Positions 35,926 to 47,092 of a DNA stretch of 64,000 nucleotides are shown here, one piece after another; the stretch's first letter is position 1; each line of letters starts with the position of its first letter. A model generated the notes under the pieces. The model saw only the letters and a list, made by a program, of their open reading frames with translations. It did not search any database and was not told the DNA's origin. The DNA is from Paraspadella gotoi (taxonomy: Eukaryota; Chaetognatha): contig CM119267.1 of assembly GCA_051294375.1 (NCBI GenBank), positions 5,531,455-5,595,454 of the forward strand. Reading direction: 5' to 3'. A program made the position numbers and the translations under genes.

Positions 35926-37196
35926 AGCTGCCTCGGTTTGGTTTTGCCAGGCCTTTGATTCCATTCTCGTTTTGAGACGAGCTTTCTGTTCTTTCCCCGT
36001 GATGGATGATATGACTAAGAAGGGGAAAAGGCAGCAGGAGAGAGAGAGAGAGAGAGAGAGGCGTCTTCTTTTTTCCATGATATAAATAGAAACTGAAAAG
36101 AACTCGAATGAGATTCAACGCCTGAGCCGGCAAATACATTTGCGGCGCAACGGATGCATCGGGAGGATTATTATGAACGTTGTGTGCGTTGCGATAAGTA
36201 CCGTCGGCAATTGGAACGATCCTCGATGGCGTCGAAATGCCCGTTGGCAAAAAGGTGTTTTGCGTTGCATTTCATTCAAGCCATTGTTGGACGAGGGCAA
36301 TGAGATCTGACGTTGGCGTCTCGAGTCTCTGCAAATACATTTGTGCTGACTTCGTGATTGAAACGACGTTCTCGACATAAGCGAGGAGCGAGAGATGGAA
36401 AGGGCGTTGGACTTCGCAAACGACGAGTGGTAAATGGCATTTGCCATTCCTGGTGATGGTAAAGGGAATAAGTTGACGAATAGTTGATACGTTCGTCAGC
36501 TGCAGATTTCGTTTTCAAAAACCTTTTTCGCGTTAAAAAAAACCGGAATTTGCATCAAAAATTGAATTTTTGCAAATGACAAAAATGAAATGAAATGAAA
36601 TGAAAATGAAATAGAAATGAAAATAATAAATTAAATTAAAATGATATTGAAAATACAAAAAGGAAAAAGGAAAAGACTAAATTCAACTCGGCGAATTGTA
36701 AGAAGTGATTTTCGACTCCAAGATTCTCAGTTTTTCGGTCTAGATCATAATTTGTGCAATCCGATCTATAACCGCGAAAGACATTTAAATATTAACTCGC
36801 GGGATCGAACTCAAGATGTACGCGGGTTGGTGACTGAATTCCTTGTCATAATGGCGGCAGGCGGCCGCTGCGGCGGCGGCGGCGGCGCGGCGGGAGACAA
36901 ACCGCTCGGTTATTCCCCTCGGATCAGACTCGAATCGGACTTTAACCATTTTTTTTTTTTATCATTTTATCATTTTTTGTCATTTCTTCTTTCTCATACG
37001 ATTTTTTTTTAATTTTTCAACTTTCGATCGTTGAAAAAATCATTAATGACTTCCCATTCTTCTCCTCGAATCAAACATCAGAAGCAAAAAAAAGCCAAAA
37101 AAAAGCTAATAAATAAAAAAGAAGCGGAATTTTTTTGAATTATCCTCGATACCGATTCTCCCGCGCGCAAACGAAGGTCAATCAATTTTATGGCGG

Positions 37197-37340
37197 AATT
37201 GAAATGAGAATTGGCCCTCCGCCTCCGCGTATTGCAATTATGGCGGGAACGACGGAGAGAGAAGAGAGAGATGAGAGAGACGAAGAGAGAGAGAGAAGAG
37301 AGAGAGAGAGAGATGAGAGAGAGAGAGAGTGGGGTGGTCG
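37197..37340. other. Spacer of inverted repeat 2
   Basis: Unpaired DNA between the arms, including a GA tract (37255-37330). With the following 25 N it makes a loop of only 169 bp. Confidence 0.85.
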
Positions 37341-37365
37341 NNNNNNNNNNNNNNNNNNNNNNNNN
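37341..37365. other. Assembly gap, 25 N, at the palindrome centre
   Basis: Exactly 25 N. The right arm of inverted repeat 2 starts at the next base. Confidence 1.
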
Positions 37366-37669
37366 CCGCCATAAAATTGATTGACCTTCGTTTGCGCGCG
37401 GGAGATCGTAATACGAGGATAATTCAAAAATTCCGCTTCTTTTTTTATTTTATTTGCTTTTTTTGCTTTTTTTCTTCTGATGTTTGATTCGAGGAGAAGA
37501 ATGGGAAGTCATTAATGCTTTTTCAACGATCGGAAGTTGAAAATTATAAAAAAAAATAGATGAGAAAGAGAAATGACAAAAAATGATAAAAATGATAAAA
37601 AAATGGTTAAAGTCGATTCGAGTCTGACTCCGAGGGGAATAACCGAGCGGTTGTCTCCCGCCGCCGCCG

Positions 37670-37697
37670 CCGTGGCCGCAGCCGCCGCCGCCGCCAT
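37670..37697. repeat. (CCG)n array in inverted repeat 2
   Basis: GCC/CCG triplets broken by GTGGCCGCA. They match the GGC array at about 36862-36893 in the other arm, with different interruptions. Confidence 0.9.
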
Positions 37698-38469
37698 TAT
37701 GACAGGAATTCAGTCACCAACCCCGCGTACATCTTGAGTTCGATCCCGCGAGTTAATATTAAATGTCTTTCCGGTAATAGACTCGGATTGCACAATTAGA
37801 TCTACCGAATGACCTGAGAAATCTTGGAGTCGAAATCACTTCTTACAATTCGCCGAGTTGAATTTAGTCTTTTCCTTTTTCCTTTTTGTCATTTCATATC
37901 ATTTAATTTAATTTATTATTTCATTTCATTTCATTTCATTTCATTTCATTTCATTTTTGTCATTTCAAAATTCAATTTTGATGCAAATTCGGTTTTTTTT
38001 TAACGACGAAAAAAAAGTTTTTGAAAACGAAAATCTCAGCTGACGAAACGTATCAACTTATTCGTCAACTTATTCCCTTTACCACTCACCAGGATGGCAA
38101 ATGCCATTTACCACTCGTCGTTTGCGAAAGTCAACGCCCCTTTCCATCTCTCGCTCTCGCTATGTCGAGAACGTCGTTTCAATCAGAAGTCACACAAACG
38201 TATTTGCAGAGACTCGACGCCAACGTCAGATCTCATTGCCCTCGTCCACAATGGCTTGAATGAATGCAACGCAAACACCTTTTTGCCGACGGGCATTTCG
38301 GACGACATCGAGGATCGTTTCCATTGCCGACGGTACTTATCGCAACGCCACACAACGGTCATATTATCCTCCCGATGCCATCCGTTGCCGCAAATGTCAT
38401 TTGCCGTCAGGCGTTGGGATCTCATTCGAGTCTTTTCAGTTTCTATTTTATTATCAGGAAAAAAAGAAG

Positions 38470-38508
<39 letters not shown>

Positions 38509-38772
38509 GCTTTTAACGCCTTCTTAGTCATATCATCCATTGCACGGCGCGGAAAGACAGAAAGCTCGTACATCAAAACGAGATGGAAATCAACAGGCGC
38601 CTGGCAAACCAAACGCGAGCAGCTGCCTATCTCCTCTTCTCTCCTCCTCTGCCTCGGTCCGTCTCCTCATATCATCTGCGTCTCTCTCTGTTCTAATTCT
38701 CCCTTTCGCGCTCTCAGCTCTCGTTTCATCAGCGCGATTCGCAAAGGGAACAAAAAACACAATGTGGGAGAC

Positions 38773-38942
<170 letters not shown>

Positions 38943-39004
38943 TTGGAGAATTAACGATCGTTCGATTTCCGTCAGCAGCGAAATAGAAGAACCAGACTCA
39001 GTCC

Positions 39005-39048
39005 CTCCGTCCGTCCGTCCGTCCGTCCGTCCGTCCGTCCGTCCGTAG
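39005..39048. repeat. (CCGT)n tetranucleotide microsatellite
   Basis: About eleven CCGT/GTCC units. In the left arm (about 35590-35610) the same place has only a few GGAC units mixed with GACGCGAC. Confidence 0.96.
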
Positions 39049-39277
39049 GTCCGTTCATTCGCCCGCAGTCGAACTTGCGATTCATCCACCATAGAAGGAA
39101 GTAGGGTAAGATTGAGGTGAGGCGAGGGGCTGTGGTGTCGGGCAGTTCGGCGATCGGGCTGTGATGAGGCGAAGGGCAGTGGTGTCGGGCAGTTCGGCGA
39201 TCGGGCCGGACGCCATCTTGACTGCATCTAGACGCCGACGCCACATCAACTACACGACCACACGATACCCACACGGC

Positions 39278-39296
39278 NNNNNNNNNNNNNNNNNNN
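39278..39296. other. Assembly gap, 19 N, inside inverted repeat 2
   Basis: Run of 19 N. In the left arm the matching interval (about 34920-35320) holds about 400 bp, so real sequence is probably missing here. Confidence 1.
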
Positions 39297-39961
39297 GGGA
39301 AGAGGGTTTAACTTAAAATTTTTGTGATTTCGACGTCGCGAGAGTTTTGGGTTGACGGCTTGAATTAATATTATCACAATTATAACAATTATAACAATTG
39401 AAACATTCTTTGAAATATTATACCCCATTGATATGGAAGCCAGGTAGTGAATAAACAAGACTGTGAGAGAGTCTTGATATAAAGCTTGCAGGGACCTCTT
39501 ATGTCATTATCTTGTAAGAGCTATGGAGGACTTAAATCACCAAAGCCTGTCCAAAGTCAGGGGCAAGTTAGCTTATTTATTGAATGAATGAATAATTTTT
39601 ATATTATTTGTACCAATTTCATGAAAAATACTACTTCATACGTAAGTTAACTCTTATTTATATCGCAAGCTTGCCGGGTCGAGCTGTCTCGCTATCTTAC
39701 GAGAAAGATGGGAGCTTGATTCGCCTATTTTTTAAATTAATGGAAAATTTGTACAATGATAGTAATAATTTCAATATAGATTAACATTCATGCCTTCAAG
39801 CGAAACTTGATGTTGTTTATCTTTCTTCTTCTGACGAAAAAAAAAATATTTTTTTTCCGAGTTTCGTCGCCAGGAATTCGTTAGCATTTTTGTTCGGAGT
39901 CGATTCTTTGCAGAGTCACAAACCCTTTAACCGAAACACAACTGTTCCACTCGAAAATAAA

Positions 39962-39963
<2 letters not shown>

Positions 39964-40005
<42 letters not shown>

Positions 40006-40039
40006 TTCTCTCTCTCTTCTTTCTCTCCCTCTCTCTCAT

Positions 40040-40101
<62 letters not shown>
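39964..40101. repeat. Interrupted (CT)n microsatellite in inverted repeat 2
   Basis: CT tract, partner of 34067-34175. Confidence 0.93.
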
Positions 40102-40104
<3 letters not shown>

Positions 40105-40489
40105 TTTTTGGCGTCTCTTGCCTTAAAAATTAGGCCGCGGGTCCCGTGACGTCATTAGCGTCGCAAGCCAAAAACCGGGGAGGCGCGGCCGCTTGCAAGG
40201 AGGGCGCCGGCGGACGCCAACGCGCGCAGAGACGGCGCTCGAATCATGGTGGAGGCAAACACAAAACGGCGTCGCCGATGAGTTGAAATGGTGTGAGAGA
40301 GAGAGAGAGAGAGAGAGAGCGTAGAGAGAGTAGAGAGAGAGAGAAAGAGAGTGCGTGATACGCCAACTCGAGAAGGAAGAAGGCAAACAACGCCATCTGC
40401 CGATGAGCGGCGAGATGGAAAATAAATGGAAAGATCCTTTGACGCGACGGAGAAGGAGATGGGTGCTGGAGAGGGAAGGAGATAGGGAA

Positions 40490-40690
40490 GCAGATGGGGA
40501 GAAAGATGGGGAAGAGACGGAGAAAGAGATGGGGAGGCAGAATCGGAGAAAGATGGGGAAGAGACGGAAAAAGAGATGGTGAGGCAGATGGGGAGAAAGA
40601 TGGTGAAGAGACGGAGAAAGAGATGGTGAGGCAGATGGGGAGAAAGATGGAGAAGAGACGGATAAAGAGATGGGGAAAAGCAGATGGGGA
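40490..40690. repeat. Degenerate GATGGGGAGAAAGATGG repeat
   Basis: Words such as GCAGATGGGGAGAAAGATGG and AAGAGACGGAGAAAGAGATG recur with a period of about 50-60 bp. The left arm carries the reverse complement at 33440-33640. Frames read Gly-Arg-Lys-Met-Gly-Lys-Arg-type strings. Confidence 0.8.
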
Positions 40691-41708
40691 ATGAAGAAAA
40701 GAGGATGGGGGAAGAGATGGAGGAGAAGCTGAGTGGTGACAGAGATGGGAGCATTGAAGAGATAAGAACAAGAAAACTATTCTAAAAAAGTGGGATAGAA
40801 TACAGAAAAAAGGTTTGGGAAAAAAAGTGGGCAGGGATGAGATGGATGAGAAGGGATGAGAAGGGATGAGAAGGGATGAGATGGAAAATGGGATGAGATG
40901 ATCTTATCAGATCTGAAAATCAGAGATCGGATCAAAAAGGAAGCGGAGTTTCTCAAGGGATAATTAATTCTCTTATTAATTATTTCTTATTAATTATCAA
41001 GGGATTATTAATTCTCTTATTAATTCTTTGAATTATAACTGTTCTCCTCATTAGCGTCTCTTTCATGAAGATTGTTCTCCTAATTAGCGTCTCTTTCATG
41101 AAGATTGTTCTCCTAATTAGCGTCTCTTTCATGAAGATTGCTTTGTTGAAAATAATATTAATGATTGAGCGTTTTGTCGCTGAGAAAAAATGATAACAAA
41201 ATCATTTTTGATACCTAAAAACATGAAGCTTGAGAATATACTTTAAAATATACTTTAAAAGATAAAGAATGAGTAATGGAATAATAATATTAAAAAAATA
41301 GCGAAAAATGCTTTTTATGGCTGAGATGGAATGGCATCTCTTTTTTTTAAAAAAAAAGGCCATTGTCAGATATGATAACAAAAGCTTCGACGCTAACGTC
41401 AAAAAAAAAAATGACATATGTATATATTTCGATGACGACTAAAGTAAACTAAACGAGAAAGCATAAGCGAACTTGAAAATAGACGCTTTTAAACTGCGTC
41501 ACAGTTTCGTCGGTGACGTAAAAGCGATTGACGCAGAACGGAAACGATAGGTGGCAATTATCGTCGAAGGAACGCTGTATATTGAATAGCTAATATAAGA
41601 AATAATACGAAAAATATAAAAAGTAAGAACGAATTTTTTTTTTTTTTTTGTGTCGCGTGATATGTTTGCCAATTTGACATTTTCGTCGGCGCGAACGGCG
41701 AAGAGGGA

Positions 41709-41721
41709 CGACGACGACGAC

Positions 41722-41753
<32 letters not shown>

Positions 41754-41758
41754 CGAGG
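41709..41758. repeat. (ACG)n microsatellite in inverted repeat 2
   Basis: About 16 GAC triplets with one AAC interruption. The left arm (32318-32365) has a broken version. Confidence 0.95.
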
Positions 41759-41883
41759 ACCTCTGGTAGAATCTTTAAAAAATCTTGAGAAAACAAAAGA
41801 CTGTTTGTGGTCTGCAGTGTTCCTTTGCGGTCTTCGTCTGCCTTGACTTATTCTCACTGGAAAGTTAAGTTTTCACTGGAGAT

Positions 41884-41982
<99 letters not shown>

Positions 41983-41985
41983 TAA
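41884..41985. repeat. (GATA)n microsatellite in inverted repeat 2
   Basis: About 25 perfect GATA units. Confidence 0.98.
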
Positions 41986-42526
41986 GATAGAGAGATGGGT
42001 TTTCCTGGTTGACCGATTGATAGATTATTTTAAGGAGATTTCGAAAAGGAATCTTACTTTGTTTTGGCCATGAACTTCGGACAATGGACAATCGCTTGGA
42101 GAATCAATGAGATTTGGCACTCCATGGCATTGGCTTTAAACCAATTGTTTGAAAATGTACGTATAAAATTAAACTTTTATAGACATTTAAAAGAGTTAAT
42201 AGTTATTTAAACGCATTGAGGTGCCCCAACAGATTCCGGTGAGGAGAAAAGGGAAAATCCAAACGTCAGGAAAAGATTGAGAAAAGATTATTGATGGATT
42301 TAAATGATTAACTCTTTGAGTCTTTCCTCTCGCGAGAAGATCGATCCGTCAAAAACAGAACGACAACAACAAGAAAACAACAAAAACGCAGACAAAACAC
42401 CCACGCTAATGATGATATCAAAGAAAACAATTTCTTTTACTGCGGTTGACGTCAGCGTTGTTTTTTGTTGTTTTTTTTTTTTTTTTTGTAGCTTAACCAA
42501 AAAAACCGAGGAGGATGACGAATAAA

Positions 42527-42557
<31 letters not shown>

Positions 42558-42560
42558 TGC
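42527..42560. repeat. (ACG)n microsatellite in inverted repeat 2
   Basis: Eleven GAC triplets with a closing GAT. Confidence 0.96.
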
Positions 42561-42640
42561 TGACGAAGACTTGCCAATGACGCAATCACAAAACAAGATC
42601 TCAGTAACGAAGAGAAAAAATAAAGAGAATTCGTTTCGTG

Positions 42641-42832
42641 CATGCGGCTCGGGTGTTTATGCATCGTCGCGAGTCGGACGAGCATCGTGGGGCAAGGAGG
42701 GGCGATCGATAACGCGGATGACAGGTCGAGACATGGAGAGAGCAAGGACGATTGAGCTGACAACGCATTGTGAATGGTTAAAACATCGAACTGGGGACCG
42801 AATGTCAAATTCTGAAGTCAGCGATAACAAAA
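42641..42832. other. Unpaired insert in the right arm of inverted repeat 2
   Basis: About 190 bp with no counterpart in the left arm, running into the 889-N gap. Composition is balanced and CpG-containing. Its minus strand is open and reads through the gap, but no product is recognised. Confidence 0.7.
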
Positions 42833-43721
42833 NNNNNNNNNNNNNNNNNNNNNNNNNNNNNNNNNNNNNNNNNNNNNNNNNNNNNNNNNNNNNNNNNNNN
42901 NNNNNNNNNNNNNNNNNNNNNNNNNNNNNNNNNNNNNNNNNNNNNNNNNNNNNNNNNNNNNNNNNNNNNNNNNNNNNNNNNNNNNNNNNNNNNNNNNNNN
43001 NNNNNNNNNNNNNNNNNNNNNNNNNNNNNNNNNNNNNNNNNNNNNNNNNNNNNNNNNNNNNNNNNNNNNNNNNNNNNNNNNNNNNNNNNNNNNNNNNNNN
43101 NNNNNNNNNNNNNNNNNNNNNNNNNNNNNNNNNNNNNNNNNNNNNNNNNNNNNNNNNNNNNNNNNNNNNNNNNNNNNNNNNNNNNNNNNNNNNNNNNNNN
43201 NNNNNNNNNNNNNNNNNNNNNNNNNNNNNNNNNNNNNNNNNNNNNNNNNNNNNNNNNNNNNNNNNNNNNNNNNNNNNNNNNNNNNNNNNNNNNNNNNNNN
43301 NNNNNNNNNNNNNNNNNNNNNNNNNNNNNNNNNNNNNNNNNNNNNNNNNNNNNNNNNNNNNNNNNNNNNNNNNNNNNNNNNNNNNNNNNNNNNNNNNNNN
43401 NNNNNNNNNNNNNNNNNNNNNNNNNNNNNNNNNNNNNNNNNNNNNNNNNNNNNNNNNNNNNNNNNNNNNNNNNNNNNNNNNNNNNNNNNNNNNNNNNNNN
43501 NNNNNNNNNNNNNNNNNNNNNNNNNNNNNNNNNNNNNNNNNNNNNNNNNNNNNNNNNNNNNNNNNNNNNNNNNNNNNNNNNNNNNNNNNNNNNNNNNNNN
43601 NNNNNNNNNNNNNNNNNNNNNNNNNNNNNNNNNNNNNNNNNNNNNNNNNNNNNNNNNNNNNNNNNNNNNNNNNNNNNNNNNNNNNNNNNNNNNNNNNNNN
43701 NNNNNNNNNNNNNNNNNNNNN
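42833..43721. other. Assembly gap, 889 N
   Basis: Longest N run of the window. Palindrome homology resumes at the first base after it. Confidence 1.
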
Positions 43722-43806
43722 AAAAGAAAAAACAGGAAAGAAAGAGAGAAAAAAAAGGAAAAGAGAGAAAAAAAGTATAATAGAAGACGTTAACCAGAAT
43801 CACAAA

Positions 43807-44170
43807 CCTTTTAAAAAGTCACCCGAACGTCGAAGTATAGTCGATATTAATAGTGTCATTTACTATATCGGTTCCGGCATGGCATGGCCGCATGAATATG
43901 TGTTCGACAAGTGATAAACTTCTCCGAAGTCTATCGGCCGAATCGATTATTAATTTATATGTTTGTACGAATATCGGGATAAATTTGGATCAAGGCCAAA
44001 GCATGGGGAAGCATGGGGAAGCATGGCGAAGCATGGCTTTAGTAAAGTACGAGGGATCATTCAAAAAAAAGGGAAGAATAACTCGGAGGGAAACGATTTG
44101 AACTCGAGCGTCGCCATAATTTATGGGTTCGATTGAGTGGATTCTTGAGACGAGATCGAAAAAGGTCGTT
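43807..44170. other. Unique spacer with a short 11-bp repeat
   Basis: Mostly unique AT-rich sequence. At about 44000-44036 the word GCATGGGGAA or GCATGGCGAA repeats four times with a period near 11 bp. Confidence 0.65.
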
Positions 44171-44179
44171 GGAATTCAT

Positions 44180-44621
44180 TCCGATGGCATCTGTTCGAAT
44201 GGCATCGGTTCGAATGGCATCCGTTTGGATGGCATTTGCCGGGTTTGCGATTTGTTTGGATGGCAAAATTTTGAAAGGCGTAGAATTTATTCGGAAGGTA
44301 CTGTTAAGTACGGCATCAATTTGAATGGCATCGTTTACAATTGAATAGAATCTAATGGCATCGTTTCCAATTGAATTGAATCTAATGGCATCGTTTTAGA
44401 ATTGCATCAATTTGAATGGCATCGTTTCCAATGGAATTGAATCTAATGGCATCGTTTTAGACTGCATCAATTTGGATGGCATCGTTTCCAATGGAATTGA
44501 ATCTAATGGCAACGTTTTAGACTGCATCAATTTGGATGGCATCGTTTCCTATGGAATTGAATCTAATGGCATCGTTTTAGACTGCATCAATTTGGATGGC
44601 ATCGTTGCCATTGATTCGGAT
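44180..44621 (+). repeat. 15-bp minisatellite (60-bp higher-order unit), pentapeptide-like frame
   Basis: Base unit is 15 bp with core [AG]ATGGCATC. Four units at 44180-44239 read SDGIC, SNGIG, SNGIR, LDGIC. From 44306 to about 44621 four 15-mers form a 60-bp unit, aligned exactly at 44401, 44461, 44521 and 44581. Its frame reads LDGIV, SNGIE, SNGIV, LDCIN. The first 60-bp copies contain TGA in place of GGA and the two frame segments are offset, so no single protein runs through. The five-residue period with a small aliphatic centre resembles the geometry of pentapeptide-repeat proteins (A[DN]Lxx), but the residues differ. It may be a decayed coding minisatellite or a non-coding array. Confidence 0.9.
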
Positions 44622-44689
44622 CGATGACCTTTCACGTGAGGCTTAATCGTCCGAAGAGTTTTTTTAAATTCTTTTTGCTCGAAGTCTAT

Positions 44690-44728
44690 TTCGGCGCCGT
44701 TTCATTCTGATGCCATCACATTCGATGC
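44690..44728 (-). repeat. Inverted start of the same 15-bp minisatellite
   Basis: GATGCC occurs at a 15-bp spacing just before the gap (TCTGATGCCATCACA, then TTCGATGC). This is the reverse complement of the GGCATC core, so the array switches orientation between 44621 and 44710 and probably continues into the gap. Confidence 0.6.
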
Positions 44729-44923
44729 NNNNNNNNNNNNNNNNNNNNNNNNNNNNNNNNNNNNNNNNNNNNNNNNNNNNNNNNNNNNNNNNNNNNNNNN
44801 NNNNNNNNNNNNNNNNNNNNNNNNNNNNNNNNNNNNNNNNNNNNNNNNNNNNNNNNNNNNNNNNNNNNNNNNNNNNNNNNNNNNNNNNNNNNNNNNNNNN
44901 NNNNNNNNNNNNNNNNNNNNNNN
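44729..44923. other. Assembly gap, 195 N
   Basis: N run that starts inside the 15-bp minisatellite. Confidence 1.
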
Positions 44924-45008
44924 ACTCTTTTCCATATATGCCAATCCCATTTTTGTGTTCGATTTAATACAATTTTTCACATCTTTATCTGTTGTATTAC
45001 CTTTCCAA

Positions 45009-45335
45009 AAGTCACTTCTCGGTCGGTCTGTCCGTCGGTCGGTCGGTCTGTTTGTCGGTCAGTCCTACTTACGTTAAAAATACTCCTAACTTGCATATAG
45101 TTGGTTGCTCATTTGTCAAGACAGGAAAAAACATCAAATCTAAGTGACTGCAAGCGCCGCCTTCAGGAAATCCTAAAACTATAAAGAATAAAAACCAAAA
45201 TTTCGATGCAGTGGGTGTCAGAAATACACGGGCAAAGAAAGTTATTGTAGTCATGTAGTCATGTCATATCAGGTCATGTCATGTCATGTAATGTTACGAG
45301 AAATACACGTGATAAGGCAGTCACTGCGGCGCAAC
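45009..45335 (+). mobile_element. Variant copy of a TIR-bounded short element
   Basis: It aligns with 60040-60256: AAGTCACTTYTCGGTCGGTC, then GTCC/GGTC units, ACTTACGTTAAAAA, TAACTTGC, TATAGTTKGTTGCTCATTTG, AATCTAAG, GGCGCCGYCTT and ACTATAARGAATAAA. It ends with the same 3' terminus GCGGCGCAAC at 45326-45335. It carries about 70 extra bases, including a decayed GTCAT pentamer run at 45252-45290. The 5' hairpin terminus is absent or too diverged to see. Confidence 0.75.
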
Positions 45336-45470
45336 ACATTTAAAATACGGTTCTTGTTCTTTTACTGAAATCTCCTCCTATTGATTATCTTTGGATCTCG
45401 CCTCTCATCATTTTTAATATCGACTTCCAACTCTTACAATGTCATATCCCATCTCTTTCAACGTCGCCTT

Positions 45471-45912
45471 NNNNNNNNNNNNNNNNNNNNNNNNNNNNNN
45501 NNNNNNNNNNNNNNNNNNNNNNNNNNNNNNNNNNNNNNNNNNNNNNNNNNNNNNNNNNNNNNNNNNNNNNNNNNNNNNNNNNNNNNNNNNNNNNNNNNNN
45601 NNNNNNNNNNNNNNNNNNNNNNNNNNNNNNNNNNNNNNNNNNNNNNNNNNNNNNNNNNNNNNNNNNNNNNNNNNNNNNNNNNNNNNNNNNNNNNNNNNNN
45701 NNNNNNNNNNNNNNNNNNNNNNNNNNNNNNNNNNNNNNNNNNNNNNNNNNNNNNNNNNNNNNNNNNNNNNNNNNNNNNNNNNNNNNNNNNNNNNNNNNNN
45801 NNNNNNNNNNNNNNNNNNNNNNNNNNNNNNNNNNNNNNNNNNNNNNNNNNNNNNNNNNNNNNNNNNNNNNNNNNNNNNNNNNNNNNNNNNNNNNNNNNNN
45901 NNNNNNNNNNNN
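45471..45912. other. Assembly gap, 442 N
   Basis: Run of N, followed directly by GA dinucleotides. Confidence 1.
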
Positions 45913-46004
45913 GAGAGAGAGAGATACATATCGATAGAGAAAATCAATTTTGACTTACGTTTGCGTTTTTCTATAAGATTTGCAGATTGTGTGATAGAGA
46001 GAGA

Positions 46005-46039
<35 letters not shown>

Positions 46040-46554
46040 ACGCCACCTCTATCACAACCAAGACGTGGTAAGTTCTCGGCGAGTAAGATCCAGCGTTCGC
46101 GGCGGAATTAAAGGCTTAATCACCGACGCAGCAATTATTAACACAACACGCAGAAAAAAAAACTCTTTGAGTCTTTTTCTCAAAAAAAATCTTTTCTCCA
46201 GAAAAAAAAATTGGGCCATCTTTATCGAAAGCGCCCCGTTTTTGAATTAAATAGGTTTTTAGGACTAATGATAAGATTATATGTAATGATTAAGATAATG
46301 ATTAGAGATTATGTTTGAGTTTGATTAAGGATTAGGTTATAGTTAGGGAATTAGAATAAGCAGTTCAGGGATTAGTAACAGAAATCGGACGCTTTCGGAA
46401 AATAGTGCTGAAAATGGGTTCTCCATTCGGAGCTTTTTCTCTCGTGGGAAGGAAGTTTCCCTTTTTTTTTCTCCATTGAAAAGGAAAAAAAAACCCTTGC
46501 GTTTTCTTAAAATCCTCTTTCGAGGCGAGAAAAAGGTCCACTTCCGTTTTCTAA

Positions 46555-46560
<6 letters not shown>
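45913..46560. other. Spacer with (GAC)n and degenerate GATTAGG words
   Basis: A GAC array at 46005-46040. ATTAGG, GATTAAGG, TTAGGG-like words are scattered over 46250-46375, resembling the degenerate TTAGGG tract at 16.3 kb. No gene recognised. Confidence 0.65.
46005..46040. repeat. (GAC)n microsatellite
   Basis: Twelve perfect ACG/GAC triplets right after a short GA run. Confidence 0.96.

Positions 46561-46615
<55 letters not shown>
46559..46615. repeat. (CT)n microsatellite
   Basis: About 27 CT units with one TT slip near the end. Confidence 0.95.
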
Positions 46616-47090
46616 TTCCCAAACAGGAATCCAATTTCTCGAACGCTCCTTTCATCCAGGTTTTTTAGGAGGCGTTCACTTAAAGTTCCAAACAACAACG
46701 ACGACAACAACAACAACAACAACAACTTTGATCGAGACAACTTAGGTCGATATGTATTTAAATGTAAAACGATTTTAATACTAAGTCACAATCATTTCGC
46801 TTAACATTGAAAATTTTAAAAATTTTGCTTGAAATTCTAAACTCTCATTCCGAAGTACATAACTTTTTCGGTTTAATAATAATTCATATAATACATATTG
46901 TAACTCTAAGTTCAATTTAGATAACGACGACATTGACGACGACGACGACGACGACGACGACATCAAAGACGACAATGACGACGACGACGTCCCGGCGAAA
47001 CAAAGGCGTCTCGCGTCTCGACGCCGATTGGTTCCTGTGACTCGATTTCCTCTCTGACACCGAAACGACGTCTGGCGTCGAAAGATGTAG
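46616..47090. other. Spacer with (CAA)n and (ACG)n
   Basis: A CAA array at about 46695-46725 and ACG arrays at about 46925-46990. The rest is AT-rich. A 187-residue minus frame (46781-47344) runs through these arrays and a 24-bp repeat and is not supported as a gene. Confidence 0.65.
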
Positions 47091-47092
47091 GT

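Larger units (their letters stand above)
31355..37196 (+). repeat. Inverted repeat 2, left arm
   Basis: Reverse-complement match to 37366-43806. Anchors: TTGTGATTCTGGTTAACG near 31355 pairs with about 43800; CTCTTCGTTACTGAGATG near 31448 pairs with about 42610; the TATC array 32092-32182 pairs with GATA at 41884; the triple 33-bp repeat near 32960 pairs with 41050-41145; the GC-rich block 33895-34025 pairs with 40130-40260; GATGCAGTCAAGATGGCGTC near 35395 pairs with about 39220; the GGC-rich block near 36865 pairs with 37655-37695. No gene recognised. Frames in it are SSR translations. Confidence 0.95.

Noticed and set aside
37730-37750. tRNA B-box-like word GTTCGATCC
   Set aside because: No matching A box, acceptor stem or T-arm pairing could be drawn around it, and the other arm does not help.
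42571-43914. 447-residue plus-strand open frame
   Set aside because: Most of it is N. The open frame is an effect of unknown codons, not evidence of a gene.
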